This document shows, piece by piece, positions 1-7,874 of a stretch of DNA of 31,458 nucleotides. Source of the DNA: Candidatus Thermofonsia Clade 1 bacterium (GTDB taxonomy: Bacteria > Chloroflexota > Anaerolineae > Aggregatilineales > UBA2796). The stretch is from assembly GCA_002794705.1 (NCBI GenBank), contig PGTK01000013.1:1-31458 (forward strand), in the 5' to 3' direction. A model generated the notes under the pieces. The model was not told the DNA's origin and ran no database searches. It saw nothing but the letters and a program-made list of their open reading frames with translations. The stretch's first letter is position 1. Every line of letters starts with the position of its first letter. Made by a program: the position numbers and the translations under genes.

Positions 1-1095
1 CCCTCGCGCAATTGGCTGTGCGTCTATCTGTTTGAATACTATCAAATCGCTTACGGATGGGCGGGCTGGCGCTGGCTGGCAGAGCCTGTCTTGAAATCGG
101 GCGAGTTGGAAAAGCTCTCGCTGCGGGCGTGGTCGCGTTTTCAGAGCGCGCTGGGCTGGGCATACATCCGCTATAAGCCTCCGCAAGAAATTCGGCGAAT
201 GCAAACGGCAGCCCTAGCCCGTCTGAAGGGCATGCACATGCCCTTTGAAGAGGCGCTGCACCATATTGTTCTATACGAGATTGAGCGCCTGGCTTTACGC
301 CGAAAACGAGCTATCTATCATGCCGAAAGTGCGCTAAAGCGTCTGAGCTTTGCAGAGACGCCTTTTTACGCCATGCGCGCCCTCTGGTCATACACAGACA
401 TCTATCGCGTTTTTGGGGAACTCGATAAAGCGCAAGCGCTGATCGATCAACTCACGGACTATGCCAAGCAGAAAGAGATTTATCGCACAGCACTCGGACC
501 GCATATCATTCAAGGCTGGACATTTGCCAGCCGTAACGAGCCAGAGCGCGCTGCTGCTTGCTTCCAAGAGGCAATTACCTTTCTGGGGGAGCAAGAATTG
601 GTCTATGAGCAAGCTAGGGCGCGCCACGCGCTAGGGCGCTTATACTACTTTGTCTTCAAAGACCTTGTCACAGCCGAGCAGCTCATCCGAGAGGCGATTG
701 ATGCTTACTATCACGAGTCGCGGCATCATGAGCCTGCTTATGCCCACTATTTTGGTCAAAGTACGCGCGTGCTGCACATGCAAGCGATCTTTCAGAATGT
801 GTTAGTCGGCGTGATTGCTGAGCGCGGTCAGTTAGCAGAGGCATTCGATTATGAGCTTGAGGCTCTAGCGATGCTGAAGCACGTCTACGATGATGCTTCA
901 CTTTATGATGTCTATACACATCTATCAATACTTAGTCGCAATATGAAAAAGCCGCTCAAAGCCTTATTCTATCGGCTCAATGCCGTTTCGCGTCACCCAG
1001 TGTTGTTCCTGACGCACACACGCCAAAATTTTCAAGATCGCCTGAAGCACCTTAGAGAGCATTTCGCACTGCTTCGGAGTGGCGCGAGGAGCTAG
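1..1095 (+). CDS. Helical-repeat (TPR-like) protein, 3' end of a longer gene
   Basis: The frame is open from the first base of the window to a TAG stop, so this is the C-terminal part (about 364 residues) of a gene that starts outside. An internal TTG at 91 could be read as a start, but the upstream codons encode a plausible Trp/Tyr-rich helical segment in the same frame. The visible protein is almost entirely alpha-helical. It has paired-helix spacing with Ala, Gly, Tyr and Leu at TPR-like positions, for example around the 'ERAAACFQEAI' helix (about residue 185) and 'AEAFDYELEALAML'. No catalytic motif is visible. Such tails often follow AAA/NTPase or cyclase domains in large signalling proteins, but the head is not in view. 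Its last 44 bp overlap the convergent MocR-type gene. The fold is fairly sure; function is unknown. Confidence 0.72.
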   Translation, partial: PSRNWLCVYLFEYYQIAYGWAGWRWLAEPVLKSGELEKLSLRAWSRFQSALGWAYIRYKPPQEIRRMQTAALARLKGMHMPFEEALHHIVLYEIERLALRRKRAIYHAESALKRLSFAETPFYAMRALWSYTDIYRVFGELDKAQALIDQLTDYAKQKEIYRTALGPHIIQGWTFASRNEPERAAACFQEAITFLGEQELVYEQARARHALGRLYYFVFKDLVTAEQLIREAIDAYYHESRHHEPAYAHYFGQSTRVLHMQAIFQNVLVGVIAERGQLAEAFDYELEALAMLKHVYDDASLYDVYTHLSILSRNMKKPLKALFYRLNAVSRHPVLFLTHTRQNFQDRLKHLREHFALLRSGARS

Positions 1096-2533
1096 AGCGG
1101 CTCATAGCATATGCTTCTGCCCATGCCGCGCCCAGACGCCTCATGCCTTCCTCAATTTTTGGCACAGCCTGCTGAGCAAAGTTCAAGCGGATGAAATACG
1201 CCGCCTCGGGCTCGCCCTCGCCTGTGAAGAATTCGGCACCAATGGCAAAACTGACCCCATGCTGTAAGGCTACGGGATACAGCTGTGCTGCCGTCACGCC
1301 GTTTGGCGGGAGCGCGATCCACAGATAGACGCCGCCCGAAGGCGCCGACCAGCGCGTCCCTTTTGGCAAATAGCGCTGCGCCGCCTTGAGCGCAGCGTCG
1401 CGGCGCTGCTGGCAGGCGTGCCGCACGCGGTCAAGGTGACCGCTGAGCGCGCCGCTGACCAAAAAATGGTGCATGGCGCGCTGATTCAGGCTTGGTGTGC
1501 AGATATCAGCCGCTTGCTTGACGCGCAGAATGCGCTGCCGCAGCGCGCCTTCCACAATCAGATAGCCAATGCGCACGCCGGGCAGCACGATCTTCGAAAA
1601 GCCGTTCGCGTGGATGACAACGCCATATTCATCCAACGCCTTGAGCGGCGGCGGCGGCTCAGCGCCATAACTCAGCTCATGGTAGACCCCATCTTCGAGG
1701 ATCGGCACGTCGTTAGCGGCGGCAATGCGCAGCAGCACGCGCCGCCGATGCAACGGCATGACGCTCCCTGTGGGATTGTGATGAGTCGGCGCGATGTAGA
1801 TCAGGCGCGGGCGATGCGCAACAATCGCCGACTCTAACAGCTCAGTGCGCAAGCCCTGTTCGTCCACTGACACACCGACCACGCGCAAGTGCCGAATGCG
1901 TGCGATGTCGAGGATGCCCAGATAAGTCGGATTGGTGGTCAGCAGCGTATCGCCTTCGTTCAGCAGCGCTTGGACAGCGAGATCGAGCGCCTGCTGGCAA
2001 CCGCCCGTGATCAGCACATTCTCAGGCGTTGTGCGAATGCCTAACGAGGCTAGATGCTGCGCTACAGCGGCGCGCAAAGGCGGATAGCCTTCGGTCTCTT
2101 CATAGGCAACAGCTGCCGCGCCGTCGCGCTCTAGGACTGCCTCAATGGAGCGCTGAATGGCGGCTACGGGCAGGAATTCTTCAGCAGGCGCGCCGCCGCT
2201 GAAGGCAATCAGATGCTCAGGAGGCAGGGCGCTTGCTGAGGGATTTGCCGCCACTGAGGGCAGGGCGCTCGGATCGCGCTTTGCGCTGAGGGTATCTGCG
2301 ACAAATGTGCCGCGCCCCGGCGAAGCCGCCAGAATCCCTTCATTCAGCAACTCCGTGTAGGCGTTCACTACGCACATGCGGCTGATGCCCAGCTGCGCAG
2401 CCAGATCGCGGCTGGGCGGCAGCTTATCGCCGATGTGCAGTGCGCCCTCAGCGATGCTCTCGCGCAAGGCACGCGCCAATTGGCGGTAGAGCGGCTCTGC
2501 GGAGCGCTTGTCAAGGCGCAAATGTGGCGTCAC
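1052..2533 (-). CDS. MocR-type GntR-HTH / class I aminotransferase fusion protein
   Basis: About 493 residues. An N-terminal GntR winged helix (motif 'LPPSRDLAAQLGISR', near residue 40) is joined by an Ala/Pro/Ser-rich linker to a fold-type I PLP aminotransferase domain. The Schiff-base lysine lies in 'NGFSKIVLPGVRIGY' (about residue 314), and 'HHNPTG' gives the conserved Asn-Pro region. MocR proteins are usually transcriptional regulators using PLP as effector binder, but some related proteins are active 2-aminoadipate or aromatic transaminases; the sequence does not decide. GTG at 2533 is chosen because it overlaps the stop of the permease gene as GTGA; a TTG at 2551 is also in frame. As the last gene of the ABC import operon it may regulate, or use amino acids from, peptide uptake. 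The 3' end overlaps the convergent TPR-like gene. Confidence 0.9.
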   Translation of the reverse strand: MTPHLRLDKRSAEPLYRQLARALRESIAEGALHIGDKLPPSRDLAAQLGISRMCVVNAYTELLNEGILAASPGRGTFVADTLSAKRDPSALPSVAANPSASALPPEHLIAFSGGAPAEEFLPVAAIQRSIEAVLERDGAAAVAYEETEGYPPLRAAVAQHLASLGIRTTPENVLITGGCQQALDLAVQALLNEGDTLLTTNPTYLGILDIARIRHLRVVGVSVDEQGLRTELLESAIVAHRPRLIYIAPTHHNPTGSVMPLHRRRVLLRIAAANDVPILEDGVYHELSYGAEPPPPLKALDEYGVVIHANGFSKIVLPGVRIGYLIVEGALRQRILRVKQAADICTPSLNQRAMHHFLVSGALSGHLDRVRHACQQRRDAALKAAQRYLPKGTRWSAPSGGVYLWIALPPNGVTAAQLYPVALQHGVSFAIGAEFFTGEGEPEAAYFIRLNFAQQAVPKIEEGMRRLGAAWAEAYAMSRSSSSRHSEAVRNAL

Positions 2534-3405
2534 GTGCGCGGATCGAGCCAATTGCGCAGTCCCTCACTGATCAAGTTGCACGCTAAAATCGAGATCAGGA
2601 TCGCCAGTCCCGGAAAGGTGGCGACCCACCATTGATAGAATTTGGTGCGTCCTAATGCCACCATGGATCCCCATTCTGCCGTCGGCGGCGCCACGCCCAA
2701 GCCGATAAAACTGAGCGCTGAGACCAGCAGAATAATGCCGCCTATATCCAGCGCCGCTTTGATCAGGATTGGCGTCCATGTGTTGGGTAGCACGTGCCGC
2801 AGCAAAATGCCGACTTCGCGCCTGCCAAGCGAGCGCGCTGCTGTAACGTACTCAAAAGTGCGCGTCACGATCACTTGGGAGCGGATCAGGCGCGCATACT
2901 CAGGCCAAAGCACCACGCACGCCGCCAAAATTGCGTTATTCAGACTCGGACCGAGCAGCGCTGAGATCGCCAATGCCAAGACGACCGCCGGAAAGGCAAG
3001 CGTGACGTCCGCCACGCGCATGATGATGTCATCAATAGCGCCGCCGAAAAAGCCCGCGAAGGCGCCCAGCAAGCCGCCAAGAGTCAGTGAGATAGCCACG
3101 ACGATCAGCGCTGCTGGCAGTGAAATGCGTCCGCCGTGCAGCACACGGCTGAAAATATCGCGCCCTAGCTCATCCGTGCCGAAGAGATGCTCAGCTGAGG
3201 GCGGCTTCAGGCGCATGGCGAGGTTCTGCTGGTTAGGCGGATAGCGTGCGATGATCGGCGCGAAGGCGATTAGGAAGGCGAAAATGCCCAGCATCGCGCC
3301 GCCGATCCACAGCGAGGGATAGCGCCGCATATGCTTGAACAGGTCGCGCCGCCACGTCCGTTGCGGCAAGCGCTCAGCGGTATTGAGGGTGAGAGAACTA
3401 GCCAT
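2530..3405 (-). CDS. ABC transporter permease, DppC/OppC family
   Basis: 291 residues, a normal length for the family. It is an inner-membrane subunit of a peptide/nickel-type ABC importer. The N-terminal helix is near residues 33-53. The segment 'HLFGTDELGRDIFSRVLHGGR' area (residues about 90-110) is the hallmark of DppC-type permeases. The EAA loop that docks the ATPase is seen as 'EYVTAARSLGRREVGILLRH'. The C-terminus ends in the usual 'LRNWLDPR' tail. ATG at 3405 overlaps the end of the partner permease gene by 8 bp, and its own TGA overlaps the GTG of the next gene, so translation is probably coupled through the whole operon. The substrate cannot be read from the sequence. Confidence 0.95.
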   Translation of the reverse strand: MASSLTLNTAERLPQRTWRRDLFKHMRRYPSLWIGGAMLGIFAFLIAFAPIIARYPPNQQNLAMRLKPPSAEHLFGTDELGRDIFSRVLHGGRISLPAALIVVAISLTLGGLLGAFAGFFGGAIDDIIMRVADVTLAFPAVVLALAISALLGPSLNNAILAACVVLWPEYARLIRSQVIVTRTFEYVTAARSLGRREVGILLRHVLPNTWTPILIKAALDIGGIILLVSALSFIGLGVAPPTAEWGSMVALGRTKFYQWWVATFPGLAILISILACNLISEGLRNWLDPRT

Positions 3406-4417
3406 GCCGCACTCTTGGGTCTAGGATGCTGTAGAGAATATCCACACACAAGTTAACGATGACATAAATCACGGCGATCAGCAACGTGCCGCCTTGAATG
3501 GCGGGATAATCCAAGCTGGCGGCGGCGCGCACAAGGTACTGTCCTAGCCCTGCCCAGTCAAAGACCGTCTCGGTCATCACGGCGCCGCTCAGCAGACCCG
3601 CGAAGGCGAGCCCGATGATGGTGATGAGCGGCAAGAGCGCGTTGCGCAGAGCATGGCGCACCACCACTAGCCGCTCTGCCAGACCCTTGCTGCGCGCTGT
3701 GCGGACGTACTCACGGCGCATTTCCTCCACAATCGCTGCCCGTGTGACGCGCAGCACAAGCGCTAGAGTGAAGCCGCCCAAAATGACCGTCGGCAAGACC
3801 AAGTGACTCAGTGCACCGTTGAGCGCCGTCATGTTACCGGCGAGGATTGAGTCCACTGTCAGCAAGCCCGTGACCATCGGCGGACGATCCATGCGCGGCG
3901 GGAAGCGCCCCGGACCGGCGGTAATGCCCAGCGAGTAGTAAAAGACGAACAGAAAGATGAGTCCTGTCCAGAAGGGCGGCAGCGATCCGTTCAGCAGCGA
4001 GATAAACCAGACCGAACGGTCGAACAGGCTGCCGAGGTATATACCTGCCAAAATGCCGAGCGGAATGCCCAGCACCACAGCGAACAGCAGCGAACTGATC
4101 GCCAACTCGACTGTAGCAGGCAAATGTGTGCGCAGATCGTCCAGCACGGGACGGCGCGTCAGGAACGAGGTGCCGAGATCGCCGCGCAGGATGTTGGTCA
4201 GATATGTGACGTACTGCTCCCAGACGGGACGATCGAGTCCCCACTTGCGAATCGCCGCTTCAACAACCTGCGGATTATCCATAGCGCGCTCGCCGATGAT
4301 CATGACCAGCGGATCAACTTGCACAATGTTGTAGATCAGGAATAGCACAAGCGTGATCCCGAAGAGCATCGGTATGCTCAGGATCAGGCGGCGGGCGATG
4401 TAGCGCACAAGCGACAT
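3398..4417 (-). CDS. ABC transporter permease, DppB/OppB family
   Basis: 339 residues. It is the partner permease of the downstream DppC-type protein. The N-terminal 'RYIARRLILSIPMLFGITLVLF' region is the typical first transmembrane helix. Other family marks are 'GLDRPVWEQYVTYL', the EAA-type loop 'REYVRTARSKGLAERLVVVR' and the ending 'LCVDILYSILDPRVR'. ATG at 4417 is chosen because GAGG lies about 9 nt upstream; an in-frame GTG at 4438 would start inside a strong hairpin and is less likely. The gene follows the binding-protein gene after a 69-nt gap that holds this hairpin. Confidence 0.95.
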   Translation of the reverse strand: MSLVRYIARRLILSIPMLFGITLVLFLIYNIVQVDPLVMIIGERAMDNPQVVEAAIRKWGLDRPVWEQYVTYLTNILRGDLGTSFLTRRPVLDDLRTHLPATVELAISSLLFAVVLGIPLGILAGIYLGSLFDRSVWFISLLNGSLPPFWTGLIFLFVFYYSLGITAGPGRFPPRMDRPPMVTGLLTVDSILAGNMTALNGALSHLVLPTVILGGFTLALVLRVTRAAIVEEMRREYVRTARSKGLAERLVVVRHALRNALLPLITIIGLAFAGLLSGAVMTETVFDWAGLGQYLVRAAASLDYPAIQGGTLLIAVIYVIVNLCVDILYSILDPRVRHG

Positions 4418-4437
4418 AGCAATTTGCCTCGATAACA

Positions 4438-4466
4438 CAGGGATAGACCTGATCGGTCTATCCCTG
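4438..4466 (-). promoter_or_regulatory. Intercistronic 12-bp perfect hairpin between binding protein and permease genes
   Basis: A perfect inverted repeat: CAGGGATAGACC at 4438-4449 and its complement at 4455-4466, with a 5-nt loop. On the transcribed strand no U-run follows, so it does not look like a full intrinsic terminator. A stem at this place, directly after a substrate-binding-protein gene and before the permease genes, is a common way to protect the upstream mRNA from 3' exonucleases. It lets the binding protein be made in excess. The DNA structure is seen directly; the role is inferred. Confidence 0.6.
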
Positions 4467-4486
4467 CCTGCTGAAAAAGCTGATAG

Positions 4487-6061
4487 TTACTTGCGGACGC
4501 CGGCGAAGTCGGTCAGGTAGACCGGATGGAAGATGTAGCCCTCGATGTTGCTCTGCAGCACGTCAATGTACTGCTCTTGGATCAGCGGGATGAAAACTGC
4601 CGCCTCAACATGCGCTTTGACGTACTCAGTCAGCAAGCGCTCGCGCACCATTGGATCGCGCTCAGCGGCAATTTGATCGGCAAGTTCGGCGATCTTCGGC
4701 TCATCCATGCGCAGGCGGCGCGAGACGCCGCTATCCGCCTTGCTGAAGAAAGCCGTCCACATGGTCGCGTCGAGGTAGTCAGGCGTCCAAGCGCTGATGA
4801 CCATTGGCAACTCTTGGGCGCGGAAGGCAGTCAGGAAATTGGGCGTGGTCTGCTGGTTGATCTCCAGCTGAATGCCGACTTCTGCGAGGTCTGCTTGGAT
4901 TTTTGCAGCGATCACCTCGCGTGGCACGCCTGCGGTTGAGCCACCGCCGATGAAGAGCGTCATGGCGAAGCCGTTCGGGAAGCCCGCCTCTGCCAAGAGC
5001 GCACGCGCCTTCTCAAGGTTGCGCGTGTAGCGCAGATTCGGGTCAGAGCCGGCAATACCGAGCGGCAACATCGCCGCCGGACGATCCGCAAAGCCGCCTG
5101 TCAGCGCGATGATCCCGTCATAGTCAATAGCATGGGCAATGGCTTGGCGCACGCGCACATCGCTGATGGGCAGATTGAAGAAATCGCTAGGCGAAATGCC
5201 CAGATAGAGCAAGTTGAGCGTCTGCCCGATGTTCAGCTTGAGATTGGCGTTGCCACGCGCTTGCTCAGCCGTATCAGCATCCACACCCAAGGCGACGTCG
5301 GCATCGCCGCGTGCCACTAGCTGCAGCGCACTGGCTGCATCGTTGGTCACGCGCAAGGTAACGCCCTCTAGCGCGACCGGTCCGCGCCAATAATTCTCAT
5401 TGCGCACCATGACGATCTCGCTATTGGGCGACCAGCGCGTCAAAATGAACGGACCGGAGCCAGCTGAGTTCTGATCGAGCCAATCTTTCGCCTTGTCAGT
5501 TTGATCAGCATCTTCAGCGTCCGTGCCGCCTTGCGCCACCACCACTGCTTTCTCAAGAACGCTCAGCGCGGGCGCGGTCACCACACTGGCAAAGGCGGGC
5601 TGTGGCGATTCAAGCGTCACTTTGACCGTGCGCTGATCCACAACCTCAATGCTCTTGAAACCGAAGTCCTTCAGGTAGGATGAAGGACCGCCCTTGAGAT
5701 TGAGCAGGCGCGTCCATGAGAAACGCACATCTTCAGCCGTCACGGGATTGCCGCTGGCAAACTTGGCGTTCGGATTCAGCACGAAGGTGTATTCCAAGCC
5801 ATCTTCGGAGATGCTGTAGCTCTCTGCTAAGCCCGGCACGATCTTCGAAAGGTCATCCGCATTGATGTTGAGCAGGGTCTCGTAGGTGGCGTGATGGACG
5901 ATCAGGTTCGTGGTCTCGAAGGCGCGACCGGGATCGAGCGTGATCACGTCAGTGAAGCGCCCTGCCACGATCAGCGCGTTGCTCTGAGCCTGAGTGGGCA
6001 TCTGAGCTGAAAAACCGAGAGCCACTGCACAAATGAGCGTGAAAATCAGTAAACGGCGCAT
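4487..6061 (-). CDS. Extracellular solute-binding protein, family 5 (peptide/nickel type)
   Basis: 524 residues, normal for this family. A Sec-type signal peptide is clear: basic start 'MRRLL', hydrophobic stretch 'FTLICAVALGF', then a cleavage region around 'PTQAQS'. There is no lipobox cysteine at the expected place, so anchoring is uncertain. The mature part shows SBP_bac_5 marks: 'LDPGRAFET' near the start, 'LAESYSISEDGLEYTFVL' and 'FASGNPVTAEDVRFSW', which is the classic lobe-I signature. ATG at 6061 is preceded by AAGGAAG at good spacing. A longer frame back to 6121 would include the promoter and is rejected. It captures the ligand for the two permeases downstream; ligand identity (peptide, opine, metal-chelate) is not visible. 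Confidence 0.94.
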   Translation of the reverse strand: MRRLLIFTLICAVALGFSAQMPTQAQSNALIVAGRFTDVITLDPGRAFETTNLIVHHATYETLLNINADDLSKIVPGLAESYSISEDGLEYTFVLNPNAKFASGNPVTAEDVRFSWTRLLNLKGGPSSYLKDFGFKSIEVVDQRTVKVTLESPQPAFASVVTAPALSVLEKAVVVAQGGTDAEDADQTDKAKDWLDQNSAGSGPFILTRWSPNSEIVMVRNENYWRGPVALEGVTLRVTNDAASALQLVARGDADVALGVDADTAEQARGNANLKLNIGQTLNLLYLGISPSDFFNLPISDVRVRQAIAHAIDYDGIIALTGGFADRPAAMLPLGIAGSDPNLRYTRNLEKARALLAEAGFPNGFAMTLFIGGGSTAGVPREVIAAKIQADLAEVGIQLEINQQTTPNFLTAFRAQELPMVISAWTPDYLDATMWTAFFSKADSGVSRRLRMDEPKIAELADQIAAERDPMVRERLLTEYVKAHVEAAVFIPLIQEQYIDVLQSNIEGYIFHPVYLTDFAGVRK

Positions 6062-6100
6062 AAAGGCTTCCTTTGGTGGGAGGTGAATCTTCACTGCACG

Positions 6101-6128
6101 ATTGTACAGCACAGAAGGCAACTGCCAA
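6101..6128 (-). promoter_or_regulatory. Predicted sigma-70-type promoter of the ABC import operon
   Basis: Minus-strand -35 TTGGCA (6128-6123) and -10 TACAAT (6106-6101) are separated by 16 bp. Each hexamer matches the consensus at five of six positions. The expected start near 6094 gives a leader of about 33 nt before the ATG at 6061. It also shows that the in-frame codons upstream of 6061 are not translated. Confidence 0.55.
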
Positions 6129-6152
6129 TTGGAAGATTGAACAGAATCCTCT

Positions 6153-6174
6153 GCGCAAGTAAATTCTCTTGCGC
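6153..6174. promoter_or_regulatory. Dyad upstream of the ABC import promoter
   Basis: Perfect 7-bp arms GCGCAAG (6153-6159) and CTTGCGC (6168-6174) are separated by 8 bp, about 25 bp upstream of the predicted -35. The position would suit an activator site. It could instead be a stem at the 3' end of the sugar-transferase transcript, but there is no U-run. The symmetry is seen; the function is open. Confidence 0.35.
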
Positions 6175-6197
6175 GTGCAATAGAGCAGCGCTTGACG

Positions 6198-6230
6198 GAT
6201 CAGATGGCGCTTTTCAAGCAGAGTCTGATC
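6198..6230 (-). terminator. Possible weak stem-loop directly after the sugar transferase stop
   Basis: Arms GATCAGA (6198-6204) and TCTGATC (6224-6230) pair perfectly. A smaller inner stem, AAGC with GCTT in transcribed-strand order, closes a 3-nt loop, with 4x4 unpaired bases between. It begins at the base next to the TGA of the minus-strand transferase gene. No U-tract follows, so it is at best a Rho-assisted end or an mRNA-stabilising stem. Confidence 0.25.
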
Positions 6231-7697
6231 TCACGTGCCGCTAAGCGCGATCATTTTGCCGAGCGTGCGCAGCATGATCAGCAGATCGAGCGCAATGCTC
6301 TGATGGCGGATGTAGTACAGATCGTATTGCAGCTTGATCAGCGCGTCTTCTTCGGTATTGCCGTACTTGTAGCAAATTTGCGCCCAGCCCGTCAAGCCGG
6401 GCGTTACCAGCAAGCGCGTGCGATAGAATGGAATGGTCTGTGTGAGCCGATCTACAAAGATAGGGCGCTCCGGGCGCGGTCCGACGATGCTCATCTCGCC
6501 GCGTAGCACATTCCATAGCTGTGGCACTTCGTCAAGGCGGGTCTTGCGCAACAGCCGCCCGACTCGTGTGATGCGCGGATCATCTTTGCGCGCCCACTGC
6601 GGTCCGCTCAGCTTTTCGGCGTCTTGCACCATTGTGCGCAGCTTGACAATTTGGAAGGGCTTGCCGCCGCGCCCAAGCCGCTCTTGACGGTAAAAGATCG
6701 GACCGCGAGAGTCGAGGCGGATGATCAGCGCAAGGGGCAGCAGGATAATCACGAAGCACGCCAAGCCGATCAGCGCAAGGGTTACGTCAATCAGGCGCTT
6801 GATCAGCAAATACAGCCGAAAACTGAGCGTCTCGCCTTCCAGCGGCAAGACCAACTGCCAATCGAACTGTCCGACATGCTCAATCGGCACGCGCCCCGTA
6901 ATTTGCTCATAGAGCAGCGGCATAGGCGTGATGGCGATCCCTTGCTCATAGCACGCCATCACGCCTTGGAAGAGATCAGCGGGCAGGGCGCCATCATGTG
7001 CCAAAATCAGCTCCGAGACACCCTGTTGCCGCACAATTTGAGGCAAATCGCTGCCCTTGCCAAGCGATCGCAAGCCTGCCATAGGCGCATCGGCGTCTGT
7101 TTCACTCTGCACATAGCCGACGATCTCATACTCTTTAGCCGCCTCTTGAGCAATGGTCTGGGCGAGGGCTGCGGCACTGCGTCCGCTGCCGATGAGCAAG
7201 GCGCGGCGCGGCTGTTGAGTCCAGCTGAACAGGCGCGGACGGGCAACGCGCCACATCCCGACTAGCGAAAAGGCGGCGACGGCGTAATAGAGCGTGAACA
7301 GACGCGGCAAGTCGAAGCCGCTTGGCACGATCAGGAAAAACAGGAAGACGTAGATGATCACCACTTGGACGCTGATCAGCAGCAGGCGCGTGAACATAGC
7401 AGTTTGCCGATGAGCCAGCCGCAGATCGTTGAAGCCGTTCAGACGTGCCACGCCTAACCACAGCAGCGGCATGATGATGAACCAGTGCGCCCGCTGACTG
7501 ATAAAGGCTAGATCGAACGGCTCAGGTGCAGTCAGCGACCATGCGCCAAGCGCGACAAGCGTCGCCAACAAGCAAGCGAATGTATCGCCCAGCAGTAAGA
7601 GCAGGCGGCGCTCTGAGAGGCGCAACTGCCAGCCGTTCGAAATCGGCGCGCCCTCAGAGGTTGAGATTGGCTTTGCAGATTGCATTGGCGTATCCAT
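6231..7697 (-). CDS. Polyprenyl-phosphate sugar-1-phosphate transferase (exopolysaccharide/O-unit initiating)
   Basis: 488 residues, the length usual for WbaP/CpsE-like initiating enzymes. The N-terminal third has four to five transmembrane helices (about residues 28-150). Then comes a Rossmann-like CoA-binding-type region starting 'RRALLIGSGRSAAALA' (about residue 165). The C-terminal catalytic domain shows 'RLIDVTLALIGL' (membrane re-entrant helix), 'GPIFYRQERLGRGGKPFQIVK', 'LRTMVQDAE', 'RLDEVPQLWNVLRGEMSIVG' and 'PGLTGWAQ', all diagnostic. It transfers a sugar-1-phosphate to undecaprenyl phosphate at the inner membrane, starting a cell-surface glycan. No glycosyltransferase neighbours are present, so it stands alone. 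ATG at 7697 is used; the Shine-Dalgarno site is poor. A minus-strand TATAAT at 7732-7727 could be its -10, without a good -35. Confidence 0.93.
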   Translation of the reverse strand: MDTPMQSAKPISTSEGAPISNGWQLRLSERRLLLLLGDTFACLLATLVALGAWSLTAPEPFDLAFISQRAHWFIIMPLLWLGVARLNGFNDLRLAHRQTAMFTRLLLISVQVVIIYVFLFFLIVPSGFDLPRLFTLYYAVAAFSLVGMWRVARPRLFSWTQQPRRALLIGSGRSAAALAQTIAQEAAKEYEIVGYVQSETDADAPMAGLRSLGKGSDLPQIVRQQGVSELILAHDGALPADLFQGVMACYEQGIAITPMPLLYEQITGRVPIEHVGQFDWQLVLPLEGETLSFRLYLLIKRLIDVTLALIGLACFVIILLPLALIIRLDSRGPIFYRQERLGRGGKPFQIVKLRTMVQDAEKLSGPQWARKDDPRITRVGRLLRKTRLDEVPQLWNVLRGEMSIVGPRPERPIFVDRLTQTIPFYRTRLLVTPGLTGWAQICYKYGNTEEDALIKLQYDLYYIRHQSIALDLLIMLRTLGKMIALSGT

Positions 7698-7767
7698 TCA
7701 CAGGATCATAAGTGCGTTATATCTCGATTATAAGCGGGATTGTAGGGCGAAGTGCGCTCTGTGGCGC

Positions 7768-7782
7768 ATTTTTCAGAAAAAT
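7768..7782. repeat. Short A/T inverted repeat in the 7698-7874 gap
   Basis: ATTTTT (7768-7773) and AAAAAT (7777-7782) form a 6-bp dyad with a 3-nt centre, in the divergent gap between the sugar transferase and the histidine kinase. The downstream TACAAT at 7835-7840 may be the -10 of the kinase operon, but no convincing -35 is seen. The role of the dyad is unknown. Confidence 0.3.
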
Positions 7783-7874
7783 TTGAGAAAGTTGTGATCC
7801 GTCGCTTCAAAATGCGCAAACGCGGTAAGCGCGCTACAATGATAAGAGCGATCTGCACCCTGCGAGGTATGCCC

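Noticed and set aside
2642..3244. 200-codon plus-strand frame inside the DppC gene
   Set aside because: Composition (Ser/Pro/Arg/Thr-rich) is typical of a reverse-strand shadow; the permease signature on the other strand is decisive.
7752..7874. Longer N-terminus for the histidine kinase
   Set aside because: Basic, low-quality sequence spanning the promoter-like TACAAT and an A/T dyad; the Shine-Dalgarno site supports ATG 7875.
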